A program made the translations under genes and the position numbers. A model generated the notes under the pieces. That model worked only from the letters and a program-made list of their open reading frames with translations. It had not been told where the DNA came from and ran no database searches. Below are positions 33,562-43,794 of a DNA stretch of 64,000 bases, piece by piece. Numbering within the stretch: position 1 is the first letter of the stretch; each line of letters opens with the position of its first letter. Source of the stretch: Nitrososphaerota archaeon (GTDB lineage: Archaea > Thermoproteota > Nitrososphaeria > Conexivisphaerales > Conexivisphaeraceae); the NCBI GenBank assembly GCA_015522695.1, contig WALT01000002.1, forward strand, positions 1 to 64,000, in the 5' to 3' direction.

Positions 33562-36086
33562 CCGGCCTTCATATCATCGTGTTTTAAAACGATTCTATGC
33601 ACGAGCACGCCAGCCGCCATCACGAAAGCTGCAGGGGCAGCCGCCATCGTCCACCCATGGATCCCGAGCGGTGTGATCCCGAACAACAGGGCAAGTTGAG
33701 GGATCTCCGTTATCGCGATCTGCATCGCAAGCGCCGCCATGAGGGCGAAGTAGAGCATCCTGTTCGGCGACCATCCACGGTCATAGAGCAGCCTGAAGAA
33801 CGCCACGAGGGCCAGCTCCACGATGACGATCATGTTGAGGACTATGGATCTCGAGAGCGTCAGGCTTATCTGGAATATCATGAAGTGTGAATAGAGGGCG
33901 ATCGCCGAGAGGAGGAACGCGATTATCGTCAACATCGTCCAAAGCTTGGCCGGTACGAGGCTCTCCTTCGGATCCATCGGGGGCCTCCTCAAGAGGTGTG
34001 GGGATGGAGGATCCATCGCCAATGGAAGGAGCGGAACCACGTCTGTGACGACGTTCACCCATAGCAGGTGGAGGGCCGTCAACGGCGGCGGCATGCCCAG
34101 GAAGCCGGCCGCCGAGAGGACCACGACCTCCATCAGGTTTGCCGATAGCAATATGCTCGCGGCCTTCCTGATGTTGTTGAAGATGCCGCGGCCTTCCTCC
34201 ACCGCGGCCTTCAGCGTCGTTATGTTGTCATCGAGCAACACCATGTCGGCCGCCTCCTTCGCGACCTCCGTCCCCCTCAAACCCATCGCCACGCCGATGT
34301 GGGCGGATTTCAGGGCGGGCGCATCGTTCACCCCATCGCCGGTCATAGCGACGAAGAAACCCGATCTCTTATATGCCTCGACGATCTTCAGCTTCTGGGC
34401 AGGCGTGGTCCTGTAGAACACCCCCACCTCCCCCATGATCTTGGAGAGAGTCTCCACGTGCATCTCGTCGACGTCGGTGCCCGACAACGACCTCAAGTTG
34501 GAGTCTATCCCGAGCCCCTCAGCCACCGCCCTGGCTGTTGGGCCGGAATCCCCAGTTATCATCGCGACCTTGACCCCGGCGGCCCGCAGAGCTGAGACGG
34601 CCTCTGCAGCGCCTTCTCTAGGCCTATCCTCGAGGCCCACAAGCCCGATGAGGGTCAGTCCACGTCCATCATCGAGGGCCAACGCGAGGGGCTTCAGCCC
34701 CCTTAAGCCCATCCCCTCCGCCCTGTCGATCCACGCAGCCCTTCCTTCAGGATCCAGGGATCTCCAGCCATCGTCCTCGAGCACGAGCGCCGCCCGCTCC
34801 ATGATGAGCTCGGGAGCCCCCTTGACCAGCTTCATCGGCCTTCCTTCGACGTCGACCACTACCGACATGTATCTCCTTTCAGGATCGAATGGCTCCACCG
34901 AGATCCTGGGATATCTCGACCTCAACCCTTCGACGTCGAACCCGAGGGATTTCACGTGTTCCAGAAGGGCGAGGTCAACGGGGTCCTCGTTCGATGGGGC
35001 ATCGTTACAGATCGTGGCCACGAGGGCATAAGCGCTGGCGTCGCTCCCTGTGAGCGCTAGCTCCGCGACGATCAGCTTGTTCTCCGTCAGGGTTCCGGTC
35101 TTATCGGCGCAGACGACGTTGCAGCTGCCAAGCCCTTCGACAGCCGAAAGCCTTCTGATGAGGGCATTCTTGAGGGCCATCCTCCTGGCGCCCAGCGCCA
35201 GCATCATGACGATGACGGCCGGCAATCCTTCCGGCACAGCGGCCACGGCCAACGCCGCGGCGAGCAATATCACGTCCAACAGTGGTGAACCCAACATCGA
35301 TGAGTATCCCGCATACACCACTATCACGGCTAAGAACAGGAGGCTCATGTGTGTGGAGAGCTTGGACACCCTCCTCTCGAGAGGCGTCCTCTCCTCGCTC
35401 TCAGCCGTGAGGGTTGCGATCTTGCCCAGCTCCGTCCTCGAGCCGGTCTCCACGATGACGCCCACGGCAGATCCCGATATCATCCTCGTGCCCGCGAGGA
35501 CCATGTTCACCCTCTTGTACACGGGCGTGTCGGGCTGAAGGATCGCGGATGCATCCTTCGACACAGGTATAGGCTCGCCGGTCAGGCTCGACTCGTCCAC
35601 CCTGAGCATATTCGACTCCAGGAGCCTGATATCGGCCGGTGCGACGTCCCCACCTTCAAGAACGACCACGTCGCCCGGCACCAGAAGCGTGGAATCGATC
35701 TTCCCCCCATCGCCAGCCCTCCTTACCTTGACGATCGGAGACGCCATCTTCCTGAGCGCCCTAAGGGTCCTTTCGGAGCTCCTCTCTATCAGTGCACCGC
35801 TGATGACGATGGCCATTACGACCGCCGATATCAGGATGGCATCGACCGCCGATTCCACCAGGGCCGAGATCGCCGTCGCGAGGAGGAGCACGGGGATGAA
35901 GGGATTCTTCAACTGTCCCAGGAGGAGTGAACCCAGTCCACGTCCTCCACCCTCGACGATCACGTTGAGCCCGAGCTCCCTGAGCCTGCGCTCCGCCTCC
36001 CCCGGGTTGAGACCTTCAGCACTGGACCCCAGCCTCCTCAAGGTCTCCTCCCGCGAGAGCGAGTGCCAGGAGGCCTGTTCGCTCAT
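33558..36086 (-). CDS. P-type cation-transporting ATPase (P2-type)
   Basis: An 842-residue pump with the cation-ATPase N-terminal region ([20 protein letters not shown]). The actuator loop is [11 protein letters not shown]4 is [20 protein letters not shown], the phosphorylation site is [14 protein letters not shown], and the hinge is [21 protein letters not shown]6 reads [20 protein letters not shown]. These place it with Ca2+/Mn2+/Mg2+ or proton-type P2 ATPases; the ion cannot be fixed. Ten membrane segments expected. It sits between proS and two small downstream-facing membrane/tRNA genes on the same strand. Confidence 0.9.
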   Translation of the reverse strand: MSEQASWHSLSREETLRRLGSSAEGLNPGEAERRLRELGLNVIVEGGGRGLGSLLLGQLKNPFIPVLLLATAISALVESAVDAILISAVVMAIVISGALIERSSERTLRALRKMASPIVKVRRAGDGGKIDSTLLVPGDVVVLEGGDVAPADIRLLESNMLRVDESSLTGEPIPVSKDASAILQPDTPVYKRVNMVLAGTRMISGSAVGVIVETGSRTELGKIATLTAESEERTPLERRVSKLSTHMSLLFLAVIVVYAGYSSMLGSPLLDVILLAAALAVAAVPEGLPAVIVMMLALGARRMALKNALIRRLSAVEGLGSCNVVCADKTGTLTENKLIVAELALTGSDASAYALVATICNDAPSNEDPVDLALLEHVKSLGFDVEGLRSRYPRISVEPFDPERRYMSVVVDVEGRPMKLVKGAPELIMERAALVLEDDGWRSLDPEGRAAWIDRAEGMGLRGLKPLALALDDGRGLTLIGLVGLEDRPREGAAEAVSALRAAGVKVAMITGDSGPTARAVAEGLGIDSNLRSLSGTDVDEMHVETLSKIMGEVGVFYRTTPAQKLKIVEAYKRSGFFVAMTGDGVNDAPALKSAHIGVAMGLRGTEVAKEAADMVLLDDNITTLKAAVEEGRGIFNNIRKAASILLSANLMEVVVLSAAGFLGMPPPLTALHLLWVNVVTDVVPLLPLAMDPPSPHLLRRPPMDPKESLVPAKLWTMLTIIAFLLSAIALYSHFMIFQISLTLSRSIVLNMIVIVELALVAFFRLLYDRGWSPNRMLYFALMAALAMQIAITEIPQLALLFGITPLGIHGWTMAAAPAAFVMAAGVLVHRIVLKHDDMKAG

Positions 36087-36092
36087 CCCGGG

Positions 36093-36284
36093 TCAGTCGA
36101 GCCTTCCGTAGATGATCAACAGTATCGCGATGGCGACCGCCGATATCAGGATGGAGATCGCGTCATGTGCACCTACGGAGCCGACGAGCTTGACGGCCGC
36201 TATGGCGGCGAGCACCATGACCAGATCGATGAGCACGAAGGAGACGTTCCTCCAGCGCTCAACCCTCTTTTTTCTCGCGCTCAC
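36093..36284 (-). CDS. small two-helix membrane protein
   Basis: A 63-residue protein: a basic N-terminus MSARKKRVERWRNV followed by two hydrophobic segments (FVLIDLVMVLAAIAAVKLVG and ISILISAVAIAILLIIYG). No known family. It is 6 nt upstream of the P-type ATPase start and overlaps trmI by 4 nt, so it is translated in the same operon. It could be a small regulatory subunit of the pump, which is inference from position only. Confidence 0.6.
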   Translation of the reverse strand: MSARKKRVERWRNVSFVLIDLVMVLAAIAAVKLVGSVGAHDAISILISAVAIAILLIIYGRLD

Positions 36285-37060
36285 TTCCCTTCTCCCAACG
36301 TCTTTCTAGCGGTCACTATAAATGCTGTGTGGCTTATGACGGTACTAGCTGGCCTCGTGGCCCCCGGCCTCGACTCCACCCTCCTATATGTGGTCTCGAA
36401 GGCCTCCACCATTATGAAGCCCCTGGTCCTCAACCCAGCGATGGCCACCTCGACCTGGTTATACGTCGGCGTTATCACCGCTATTCCGCCCGATGGTCTG
36501 AGCGCATCATGTGCGACATCCATCACGCTACATGGATCACCGATGTCTATCACGACGGAGTCCATTTCCCTCTCCTCGACCCCTCCGCTGGCATCCCTGA
36601 CCTTCACCTCGACGTACTCGGCCAGTCCAGCCCTCCTCAGGTTCCGGAGCGCAGCGTCAGCGAACTCCCTGCGCGCCTCATAGCTGTACACATGTCCCGT
36701 CGGTGCCACGAAGTCGGCCAGGAACATCGTGAGGGCACCGCTTCCCGTGCCTATCTCCAGCACGCGGGAACCGCTCCTCACACCTATCCTGACTGCTATC
36801 AAACCCATGTCCTTCGGATATACTATCTGGGTCCTCCTCTCCCCCTTCATGATATAGTCCTCCAGAAATGGCCTCATCAGGTAAAGCCTGTATCCCTTGC
36901 TCGTCTCGGTGCTCGATCCATATTCCAAGCCGATTATCGAGTCGTGTTTCAGGACGCCGAGATGTGTGTATAGCTCACCGCCGCTCCTCACCTTCATGAG
37001 CCAGAGGTTACCCCTGGGTCCAGCCACGAGGACATCGCTTCCATCAGCTATTACATCCAC
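36281..37060 (-). CDS. trmI: tRNA (adenine-N1)-methyltransferase TrmI
   Basis: A 259-residue SAM-dependent methyltransferase. The N-terminal beta domain is followed by QIVYPKDMGLIAVRIGVRSG, SAM motif I VLEIGTGSGALTMFLADF, GHVYSYEARREFADAAL and a DIGDPCSVMDVA catalytic loop region (DLPDPW in many homologues). Archaeal TrmI methylates A57 and A58 in the T loop of tRNA, stabilising it at high temperature. First gene of the minus-strand run toward proS. Confidence 0.88.
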   Translation of the reverse strand: MDVIADGSDVLVAGPRGNLWLMKVRSGGELYTHLGVLKHDSIIGLEYGSSTETSKGYRLYLMRPFLEDYIMKGERRTQIVYPKDMGLIAVRIGVRSGSRVLEIGTGSGALTMFLADFVAPTGHVYSYEARREFADAALRNLRRAGLAEYVEVKVRDASGGVEEREMDSVVIDIGDPCSVMDVAHDALRPSGGIAVITPTYNQVEVAIAGLRTRGFIMVEAFETTYRRVESRPGATRPASTVISHTAFIVTARKTLGEGK

Positions 37061-37092
37061 GAGGACGTCGAGGGACGTGCAGGGATATTAGG

Positions 37093-37785
37093 CTAGCGGT
37101 GCCATCTGAACGCTATGGCCGTCAGGACTGCAGGGCCCAACAGGGCAGGACCTGGGATCGCGACCGGCGATGAGGCCGCATATACGTATAGACAGGGGAC
37201 GATGAGGGCTATGAGGGAGGGAGCCGTGGCCCTCCTGCTGATACCGCTCAGGAGCGGGGGGAGGGCGATGAGCAGCAGCAAGGCCAGGGAGAGGAACTCG
37301 AGTCCTTGGGGGAGGAGCGGCTCTAAAGCTCCCCACAAGGTCAGCTGTGGAGCGAGCTTGAGAGGGGTCAGGGATGCCAGGGAGGAGGAAGCCATCGAGA
37401 GGGATGCTGTGATCCTGTCAGGGGCGATGATGTATATCAACGCGAACCCCACGATCACCAACACAGCGAGGAGGACGAGCAACAACGATGAGGGGGGGAG
37501 TTCTAACCTCGATGTGAGCGTACCTGTTGGACCTCTGGCCACGACCAGGACCTCTGTGGAGACGTAATGGAGGGGGACCCTGACTGTGTACGGCGTTCCA
37601 AACATCATTGGCTGGGCCTCCCTCCACCCGAACCAAGGGAGCTCGGGCCGATAATATACATGGGCATCCCATCCAGATGGGATCCATGGGCGTACCATGG
37701 CATATTGAGAACCCCAGCCGATCCCCACGGATACCGGGACTGAGAAGGAGGCCGCGAGCACCAGCATCAACGCCTGAGCTAGCAC
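37093..37785 (-). CDS. hypothetical membrane protein
   Basis: A 230-residue protein with an N-terminal signal-like segment (LAQALMLVLAASFSVPVSVG). An extracellular stretch rich in Trp, Tyr and Pro follows, then four or five hydrophobic helices from residue about 100 to the end. No family recognised. It is 32 nt upstream of trmI on the same strand and back-to-back with thrB. Confidence 0.55.
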   Translation of the reverse strand: MLAQALMLVLAASFSVPVSVGIGWGSQYAMVRPWIPSGWDAHVYYRPELPWFGWREAQPMMFGTPYTVRVPLHYVSTEVLVVARGPTGTLTSRLELPPSSLLLVLLAVLVIVGFALIYIIAPDRITASLSMASSSLASLTPLKLAPQLTLWGALEPLLPQGLEFLSLALLLLIALPPLLSGISRRATAPSLIALIVPCLYVYAASSPVAIPGPALLGPAVLTAIAFRWHR

Positions 37786-37831
37786 GTCATCGGGGAAAAC
37801 GAAATATCTCTTAAGGTCTTTGTAGTCCAGC

Positions 37832-38767
37832 GTGAAGCTCAGGGCACCAGCATCATCAGCTAACTTGGGACCGGGCTACGATGTACTCTCGGTCGCATTA
37901 TCCGAGCCATATGACATCATCGATATCGAGGTCGAGGAAGGGAGAGGGATCGGCATAAGCGTTAGAGGTGAATACTCGTACATGGTCCCGACCGATCCCT
38001 CCAGGAACAGCGCTGGTCTCGTCGCATCGAGGATCCTCAGCTGGTTGGATGCCGAGATGCACGTGGAGATAGAGATCGACAAGGGGATACCAGTGGCGGC
38101 CGGTCTCGGCAGCAGCGCAGCACCGGCGGCTGCAGTAGCCCACGCCCTGGACAGAATGCTCAGCTTGGGGATGAGCAGGGAGAGGATGGTGGAGGTTGCC
38201 GGTTACGGTGAGAGGGCATCGGCCGGCGTCGAGCATTACGATAACGTCGCGGCCGCGACGCTCGGATGGTTCGATATCGTCAGGGTCGGGGAAGGGGGGT
38301 TGAGGGTCTTCAACATAAGGCCTCCGAAGGGTTCCAAGATATTCTTCTCGATAGTGGTTCCACCGACAGGATCGGCCTATGGAAAGACCGGTAAGGCGAG
38401 GGGGCTCGTGCCGAAGAATGTCGATATGAAGAGCGTCATCTGGAACGTTGCATCAGCATCCATGATAGTCACCGGTGCCGTTCTAGGGGATCCGAGGCTG
38501 ATAGGTGAGGGCATGAGGGATGTCATCGTCGAGCCAGCACGCAGCGGGCTCGTGCCCGGATATTCGGAAGTCCGCAGGGCAGCCCTGGAGTCCGGTGCAT
38601 TCGGCATAGCGATAAGCGGAGCAGGTCCATCCATGATGGCGGTATCGGGCTCCAAGGAGGTCGCGCGAAGGATCTCGAAGGCGATGTGGGAGGCATTAGC
38701 CCATGAGGGGATCGACTCGATGGCGTTCGTGGCGGAGCCGGGGGAAGGGGTATCCAGCATGGAGTAA
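37832..38767 (+). CDS. thrB: homoserine kinase
   Basis: A 311-residue GHMP kinase phosphorylating homoserine in threonine synthesis. It has LRAPASSANLGPGYDVLSVA at the N-terminus, GIPVAAGLGSSAAPAAAVAHAL (phosphate loop) and AISGAGPSMMAVSG. GTG start with a TATA-like TCTTAAGG about 26 nt upstream, so nearly leaderless. First of four threonine-pathway genes on the plus strand. Confidence 0.93.
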   Translation: MKLRAPASSANLGPGYDVLSVALSEPYDIIDIEVEEGRGIGISVRGEYSYMVPTDPSRNSAGLVASRILSWLDAEMHVEIEIDKGIPVAAGLGSSAAPAAAVAHALDRMLSLGMSRERMVEVAGYGERASAGVEHYDNVAAATLGWFDIVRVGEGGLRVFNIRPPKGSKIFFSIVVPPTGSAYGKTGKARGLVPKNVDMKSVIWNVASASMIVTGAVLGDPRLIGEGMRDVIVEPARSGLVPGYSEVRRAALESGAFGIAISGAGPSMMAVSGSKEVARRISKAMWEALAHEGIDSMAFVAEPGEGVSSME

Positions 38768-38818
38768 CCCTTTTAGACCTCGTCCTCCAGCTGCAGATCG
38801 ATCGTGCCTTTGAGCGGG

Positions 38819-40036
38819 ATGATGTTGCGGTGCTCTCGATGCGGTTGGGAGGCAGAGATGGGGATAGAAGGACCCATGTACACATGCCCGATGTGCGGTG
38901 AGCCCCTCACGATAGTCTATAACAAAGGCTACCTCAAGGGGAGGGCGCTCGAGGGATTCAGGGGGAGAGGTGTGTGGAGATACTCTCCGATGCTGCCCTT
39001 CGAGGGGGATGTGAAGCCGGTAAGTCTGAACGAGGGGGATACGCCGCTCCATAGGAGCCTGAGGTTGGGAGGAAAGCTGGGCCTGGAGGAGCTCCTGCTG
39101 AAAAACGAGGGGCTTAACCCTACGGCGAGCTTTAAGGATAGGGGGATGACGGTCGCGGTGACCGACGCCGTCAGGAGGAAAGCGAGCAGGGTTATCTGTG
39201 CATCGACGGGGAACACGGCGGCATCTGTGGCTGCCTATGCCGCTAGGGCTGGGCTTAAAAGCTATGTCCTCGTGCCATCCGGTATAGTCGCCAGGGGAAA
39301 GCTGGCGCAGGCGGTAGCATATGGAGCGCGCATAGTAAAGGTGAGGGGCAGCTTCGACGAAGCACTGGAGATAGTGATGGAGACGGTATCGAGGGATGGG
39401 GACATCTACCTGATGAACTCCGTGAACCCCTATAGGATAGAGGGTCAGAAGACGCTCGCGTTCGAGGTATGGGAACAGATGGGGGGGAGGACCCCGGACT
39501 GGCTCGTGTTGCCGGTCGGAAATGCGGGCAACATAACGGCCGTGTGGAAGGGGTTCAAGGAGCTCACCGAGGTCGGGCTCACACAGAGGACACCGCACAT
39601 ATTGGGGGTACAGGCCGAGGGGGCTTCTCCGCTCGCCAGGGCCTTCGAGATGGGGTTCGATGAGTTGGTGCCAGTGGAGAACCCTGAGACCTATGCCACA
39701 GCGATAAGGATAGGGAAGCCCATCAGCTGGAGGAGGGCGCTCGCCGCGGCCAGGGAGAGCGGTGGATCCATCATCAGCGTGAGCGACGACTCCATACTCG
39801 AGGCACAGAAGACCTTGGCTAGGATGGAGGGGGTGTTCGTCGAGCCTGCTAGCGCCGCCTCGATCGCTGGGTTGGAGAAGGCCATGGAGGATGGGCTGAT
39901 AGGGGATGAGGATAGCGTCGTGGCGGTGTTGACCGGACATGGCCTGAAGGACCCGGATTCTGCCATCAGGATGGGGGTCGAGGAGGTCGAGGCCGAACCT
40001 GGACCTGAGGCCTTGGCGATGGCTTTAGGTGTATAG
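38819..40036 (+). CDS. thrC: threonine synthase
   Basis: A PLP enzyme of about 405 residues that converts O-phosphohomoserine to threonine. An N-terminal zinc ribbon CSRCG and CPMCG is followed by LNPTASFKDRGMTVAV with the PLP lysine, and STGNTAASVAAYAARAG. VLPVGNAGNITAVWKGF and VVAVLTGHGLKD form the phosphate site and C-terminal sheet. The ATG at 38819 is preferred; a GTG at 38804 would add five residues. The hom gene begins 4 nt after the stop. Confidence 0.93.
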   Translation: MMLRCSRCGWEAEMGIEGPMYTCPMCGEPLTIVYNKGYLKGRALEGFRGRGVWRYSPMLPFEGDVKPVSLNEGDTPLHRSLRLGGKLGLEELLLKNEGLNPTASFKDRGMTVAVTDAVRRKASRVICASTGNTAASVAAYAARAGLKSYVLVPSGIVARGKLAQAVAYGARIVKVRGSFDEALEIVMETVSRDGDIYLMNSVNPYRIEGQKTLAFEVWEQMGGRTPDWLVLPVGNAGNITAVWKGFKELTEVGLTQRTPHILGVQAEGASPLARAFEMGFDELVPVENPETYATAIRIGKPISWRRALAAARESGGSIISVSDDSILEAQKTLARMEGVFVEPASAASIAGLEKAMEDGLIGDEDSVVAVLTGHGLKDPDSAIRMGVEEVEAEPGPEALAMALGV

Positions 40037-40040
40037 ATCG

Positions 40041-41042
40041 ATGAGGATAATATTGGGCGGATACGGGAACGTCGGGAGGAGTCTACATAGGCTGCTCGAT
40101 GAAAGGGATCATGAGCTCCTAAGTCGCTACTCGATGACCGCCAGGATCGTAGCCGTCGTGGACAGAAAGGGGGCGGCTGTGAACGGGAGGGGCTTGGATC
40201 ACAGGATGCTGTTGGAGGCAAAGGACAGGACCGGGAGCGTCTCAGGGCTTCCGGAATTCGGTAGGCCCGACATGTCGGTCAAGGACGTCATCGAGGAGGT
40301 CGAGGCCGATGTGTACGTCGATACGACGACGGCGAACTTCACGGACGGGCAGCCCTCCTTATCGTACATGGAGGCGGCGATAGCCAGGAGGCTTCACGTC
40401 ATCACGAGCAACAAGGCACCGTTAGCGCTCGCGATGCCCGCGCTGCTGGAGTTGGCCGAATACAGGGGCGTGAAACTTCTCTATAGTGGAACTGTGGGAG
40501 GTGGCACTCCATTCCTCAGCTTCGCCTCCAATTCGCTCAGGGGCAATAAAATACTCGGGGTCCGTGGGGTCCTCAACGGCACGACGAACTACATCATGTA
40601 CAGGATGGAGAAGGATGGCATGTGCATGCGAGAGGCGCTGGAGGAGGCCAGGAAGCTCGGATACGCTGAGGCGGATCCGATCCTCGATATAAGCGGCATC
40701 GATCCAGCCGCGAAGCTCGTGATATTGGTCAACCATACGACGGGCTCCAGGTACACGATAAGGGACGTGAAGATAGATGGGGTGGAGGGCTTGAAGCCGG
40801 GCGACTTCGAAGTCGCCCTCGAGGAGGGCAAGACCCTGAAGCTATTGTCCAACAGCATCGGGGGGCTGGAGGTACATGTGGAGGAGGTGGATGTCGAGAG
40901 CCCACTGAATGTCCCATCGAACTTGAACGCGGTCGAGTTCCTGGTGGAGGAGTTGGGGAGCGTCTACTTGATCGGTAGAGGTGCTGGGGGGATCGAGACG
41001 GCGGCAGCGATACTCAGGGATATAGTAGGGCTAAGTTCTTAA
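40041..41042 (+). CDS. hom: homoserine dehydrogenase
   Basis: A 333-residue NAD(P)-dependent enzyme reducing aspartate semialdehyde to homoserine. It has a Rossmann motif ILGGYGNVGRSL, VITSNKAPLALA, LYSGTVGGGTPFL and VRGVLNGTTNYIMYRM. The catalytic Lys/Asp region is EADPILDISGIDPAAKLVIL. There is no ACT domain, so feedback control is likely at the adjacent aspartate kinase. The ATG at 40041 is chosen over the GTG at 40029, which overlaps thrC and lacks homology. Confidence 0.93.
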   Translation: MRIILGGYGNVGRSLHRLLDERDHELLSRYSMTARIVAVVDRKGAAVNGRGLDHRMLLEAKDRTGSVSGLPEFGRPDMSVKDVIEEVEADVYVDTTTANFTDGQPSLSYMEAAIARRLHVITSNKAPLALAMPALLELAEYRGVKLLYSGTVGGGTPFLSFASNSLRGNKILGVRGVLNGTTNYIMYRMEKDGMCMREALEEARKLGYAEADPILDISGIDPAAKLVILVNHTTGSRYTIRDVKIDGVEGLKPGDFEVALEEGKTLKLLSNSIGGLEVHVEEVDVESPLNVPSNLNAVEFLVEELGSVYLIGRGAGGIETAAAILRDIVGLSS

Positions 41043-41064
41043 TACCATGTACACCGGTATCCTG

Positions 41065-42468
41065 ATGGGCACGATGAGGATCGTGATGAAGTTCGGCGGG
41101 ACATCGGTGGCCGGGGACGGTTTCAGGCGCATACACGATATAATATCGAGACAGCTTCCGGAGAACGATGTGGTTGTCGTCGTGTCAGCTGTGAAGGGGA
41201 TCACAGACGGGCTCATAGACCTGGCACACAAGGCGAAGGGGGGAGATGGCGATCATGTGAACGAGCCCCTGGATAAGCTCGAGGAGACCTATCTCAAGCT
41301 CGTTGAGATGAGCGCTGGGAGGGATCATGTGAACGAAGCCTATGGGCTCATCTCGAAGCTCAGGAGGGATCTCGAGAGGATCCTCTACGGCATCATATAC
41401 CTCGGCGAGCTAACGCCGAGAAGCCTGGACTACATGGCGAGTTATGGTGAGGTCATGTCGGCCAAGGTAGGATCCCTCATCCTCAGGAAGCTGGGACTCG
41501 AGGCCATCGGACTGACGGGGAAGGAGGCCGGGATAGTCACCGATGACAACTTCGGCGATGCGAGGATCCTGATGAACGCCACGAGGTATAATTCGAGAAG
41601 GGTCCTCGAGCCACTCCTCAGCGAGGGTCGCATCCCCGTGATCGCAGGATATATGGGAGCCACACAGGAGGGGGTTGTGACGACCCTTGGACGCGGCGGC
41701 AGCGACTACACGGCCACAGCCCTGGGTGCAGCGCTCGATGCGGATCAGGTTTGGATATGGTCGGATGTGGACGGCATAATGACGGCCGACCCGAAGATGG
41801 TCCCGAACGCCAGGACGATACCGGAGCTCAGCTACAGGGAGGCCGCCGAGCTCGCCGTCCTGGGCGCCAGGGTATTGCACCCGAGGGCGCTCGAGCCAGT
41901 GTGGGATTCTGGGATACCGATCTACGTGAGGAACACGTTCAATCCCGGGGGTCCATATACCATCGTCCACGAAAAGGAGGAGATAGGGAAGAAGATAGTC
42001 AAGGCCACCAGCCTGATAAGGGAGGTCAGCGTCGTGACGGTTTACGGACCGAGCATGGTGGGTGCATCCGGAATGGCCGCTAGGCTCTTCAAGATAGTCG
42101 CCGACACGGGGACCAACGTGATGATGATTTCGCAGAGCATCAGCGAATCGAACATATCGTTCGTCGTCAAGAGGAGCCTGGTGGATAGGGTTTATGCGGC
42201 CATCGAGAAGGAGCTGATGTTGAAGGGATTCCTCAGGACGGTCGAGGTCGATGAGGACGTGGCCGTCGTATCTGTGGTAGGGGCCGGGATGAAGGGTACC
42301 CCTGGGGTCTCGGCCAAGATCTTCGGCGCGGTGGCCGAGAGGGGGATAAACGTCGTCATGGTGGCACAGGGCAGCTCCGAGATGAACATATCGTTCGTGG
42401 TGAAGGGGGAAGACGCCGAGGAAGCCGTGAGGGCTGTTCACGATGCGTTCAAGTTGGGTGAGCCCTAA
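41065..42468 (+). CDS. lysC: aspartate kinase with two ACT domains (threonine cluster copy)
   Basis: An aspartokinase of about 468 residues: VMKFGGTSVAGDGFRR at the start, TLGRGGSDYTATALGAALDA, WSDVDGIMTADPKMVPNA and two C-terminal ACT domains (VVTVYGPSM... and VVSVVGAGM...), each with NISFVVK strands. The ACT pair is where threonine or lysine normally inhibits. TTCTTAATA at 41036-41044 predicts a transcript starting at the ATG at 41065; 41074 is also possible. A second aspartokinase lies at 49810. Confidence 0.93.
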   Translation: MGTMRIVMKFGGTSVAGDGFRRIHDIISRQLPENDVVVVVSAVKGITDGLIDLAHKAKGGDGDHVNEPLDKLEETYLKLVEMSAGRDHVNEAYGLISKLRRDLERILYGIIYLGELTPRSLDYMASYGEVMSAKVGSLILRKLGLEAIGLTGKEAGIVTDDNFGDARILMNATRYNSRRVLEPLLSEGRIPVIAGYMGATQEGVVTTLGRGGSDYTATALGAALDADQVWIWSDVDGIMTADPKMVPNARTIPELSYREAAELAVLGARVLHPRALEPVWDSGIPIYVRNTFNPGGPYTIVHEKEEIGKKIVKATSLIREVSVVTVYGPSMVGASGMAARLFKIVADTGTNVMMISQSISESNISFVVKRSLVDRVYAAIEKELMLKGFLRTVEVDEDVAVVSVVGAGMKGTPGVSAKIFGAVAERGINVVMVAQGSSEMNISFVVKGEDAEEAVRAVHDAFKLGEP

Positions 42469-42501
42469 ACTTTTATCAGCCCTCGATCAAGTTGCAAGCG
42501 C

Positions 42502-43734
42502 ATGTACAGCCAGGAGATAGAAGTTAGAGGTCACCTGATAGATTCGATGATATTATCGAAGATATTCGATAGGATAATGGACATGGGAGGGGAGTTCGAG
42601 GTCGTGGAGTTCAGCATAGGAAGGAGGAAACATGAGCACAGTCACATAAGGCTCCTGGTGAGGGCGGATGGTAAGGAGAGGCTCGACTCCATATTGAAGG
42701 AGCTTTACAGAATAGGGGCCGTGCCCGCTGGGGTGGAGGAGGCCGTGCTTCAGATCGCTCCAGCTGATGGTGTGCCGCCGGATGGCTTCTACGTGACGAC
42801 GAACCATCCAACCCAGATATACTTGGGTGGCCGCTGGATCGATGTGAGGGATATATCGGCATATGGGGTCATCGTGTACGGTTCCGAACTCGGGGAGGTT
42901 CGCTGTAAGCCGACGTGGAGCGTCAAGAAGGGAGAGCTCGTCGTGATCGGCGACCGGGGGATAAAGGTCAGTCCGCCGGAGAGGCCCAGAGAAGGGATCG
43001 GGATCTTCGAATTCATGTCCACGCCGACGCCCAAGATGGCAACCCCTTCCCTCATCTCAAGTCTAGCCGAGGAGATGATGGAAGTCGAGGAGAAAGGCGG
43101 CAGGATAATGGTGGCCGCTGGTTCGGCCGTCGTACACACTGGGACCGCGGACAACCTGGCATCAATCATCCACAAGGGATTCGTCGATGTGCTCGTCTCC
43201 GGTAACGGTTTAATGCTACACGACATCGAGTACAGGCTTTACGGGACCAGCATGGGGATCAGCGTGCGGAGTGGAGCTGAGCGTGGCTATGGAAACCACG
43301 TCAGGGCTGCCGTGAGGGCATGGAAGGAAGGGGGACTACGGGGCCTCGTGGAGAACGGAGTGGTCAGGGAGGGCATAGTGTACGAGAGCGTGACCAGCGG
43401 AATCGATACCGTGATCGTGGCCGGTGCCGAGGACGAGGCCCTCCTGCCTGACGCGATAACCGATGTGAAGGAGGCCCAGCGGAGGATAGCGAAGCTCATA
43501 GGAGGGGTCGAGCTCGTCCTGATACTCGCCGGCAGCGTAGCTGCACCGCTCGTGTTAGGATCCCTCCCCTCGACCGTAAAGCTCGTCCTCGTCGACATAA
43601 ACCCGGCCGTCGCGATCAGGATGCTCGGTAAGGAGATAGCCCAGTCGGTCGGGGTCATCTCAGATGTAGCCAGCTTCCTTCCATTGCTCGACGATGGGCT
43701 ACCGAAGCTTCCAGTTGACGCTCTCCCCGCTTAA
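42502..43734 (+). CDS. TIGR00300-type LOR/SDH-like bifunctional enzyme family protein, C-terminus altered
   Basis: A 410-residue protein with an N-terminal LOR/SDH-type domain (SQEIEVRGHLIDSMILSKI, YVTTNHPTQIYLGGRWIDV) and a C-terminal nucleotide-binding domain (ELVLILAGSVAAPLVLGSLP). The latter is related to ornithine cyclodeaminase/arginine dihydrolase-type proteins. In archaea and cyanobacteria relatives act in arginine/ornithine metabolism; the exact reaction here is not known. The last five codons and stop come from a hairpin insertion at 43706-43779. Removing 65 nt restores a frame continuing GEGIIATA to a TAG at 43803-43805. Confidence 0.8.
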   Translation: MYSQEIEVRGHLIDSMILSKIFDRIMDMGGEFEVVEFSIGRRKHEHSHIRLLVRADGKERLDSILKELYRIGAVPAGVEEAVLQIAPADGVPPDGFYVTTNHPTQIYLGGRWIDVRDISAYGVIVYGSELGEVRCKPTWSVKKGELVVIGDRGIKVSPPERPREGIGIFEFMSTPTPKMATPSLISSLAEEMMEVEEKGGRIMVAAGSAVVHTGTADNLASIIHKGFVDVLVSGNGLMLHDIEYRLYGTSMGISVRSGAERGYGNHVRAAVRAWKEGGLRGLVENGVVREGIVYESVTSGIDTVIVAGAEDEALLPDAITDVKEAQRRIAKLIGGVELVLILAGSVAAPLVLGSLPSTVKLVLVDINPAVAIRMLGKEIAQSVGVISDVASFLPLLDDGLPKLPVDALPA

Positions 43735-43779
43735 GCGGGGAGATCCTCGGTTCGTTAGGCTTTCCTGTCGAGCTTCCAG
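43706..43779 (+). mobile_element. 65-nt hairpin insertion flanked by 9-nt direct repeats
   Basis: AGCTTCCAG occurs at 43706-43714 and again at 43771-43779. Between the repeats lies TTGACGC, a perfect 9-bp stem TCTCCCCGC-TTAA-GCGGGGAGA (43722-43743), and a tail ending GGCTTTCCTGTCG. The left end and hairpin match the sequence at 28990. The insertion lies inside the end of the upstream gene and supplies its stop codon. It looks like a non-autonomous element with target duplication, or a TnpB-type relic. Confidence 0.65.
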
Positions 43780-43794
43780 GTGAAGGGATTATAG

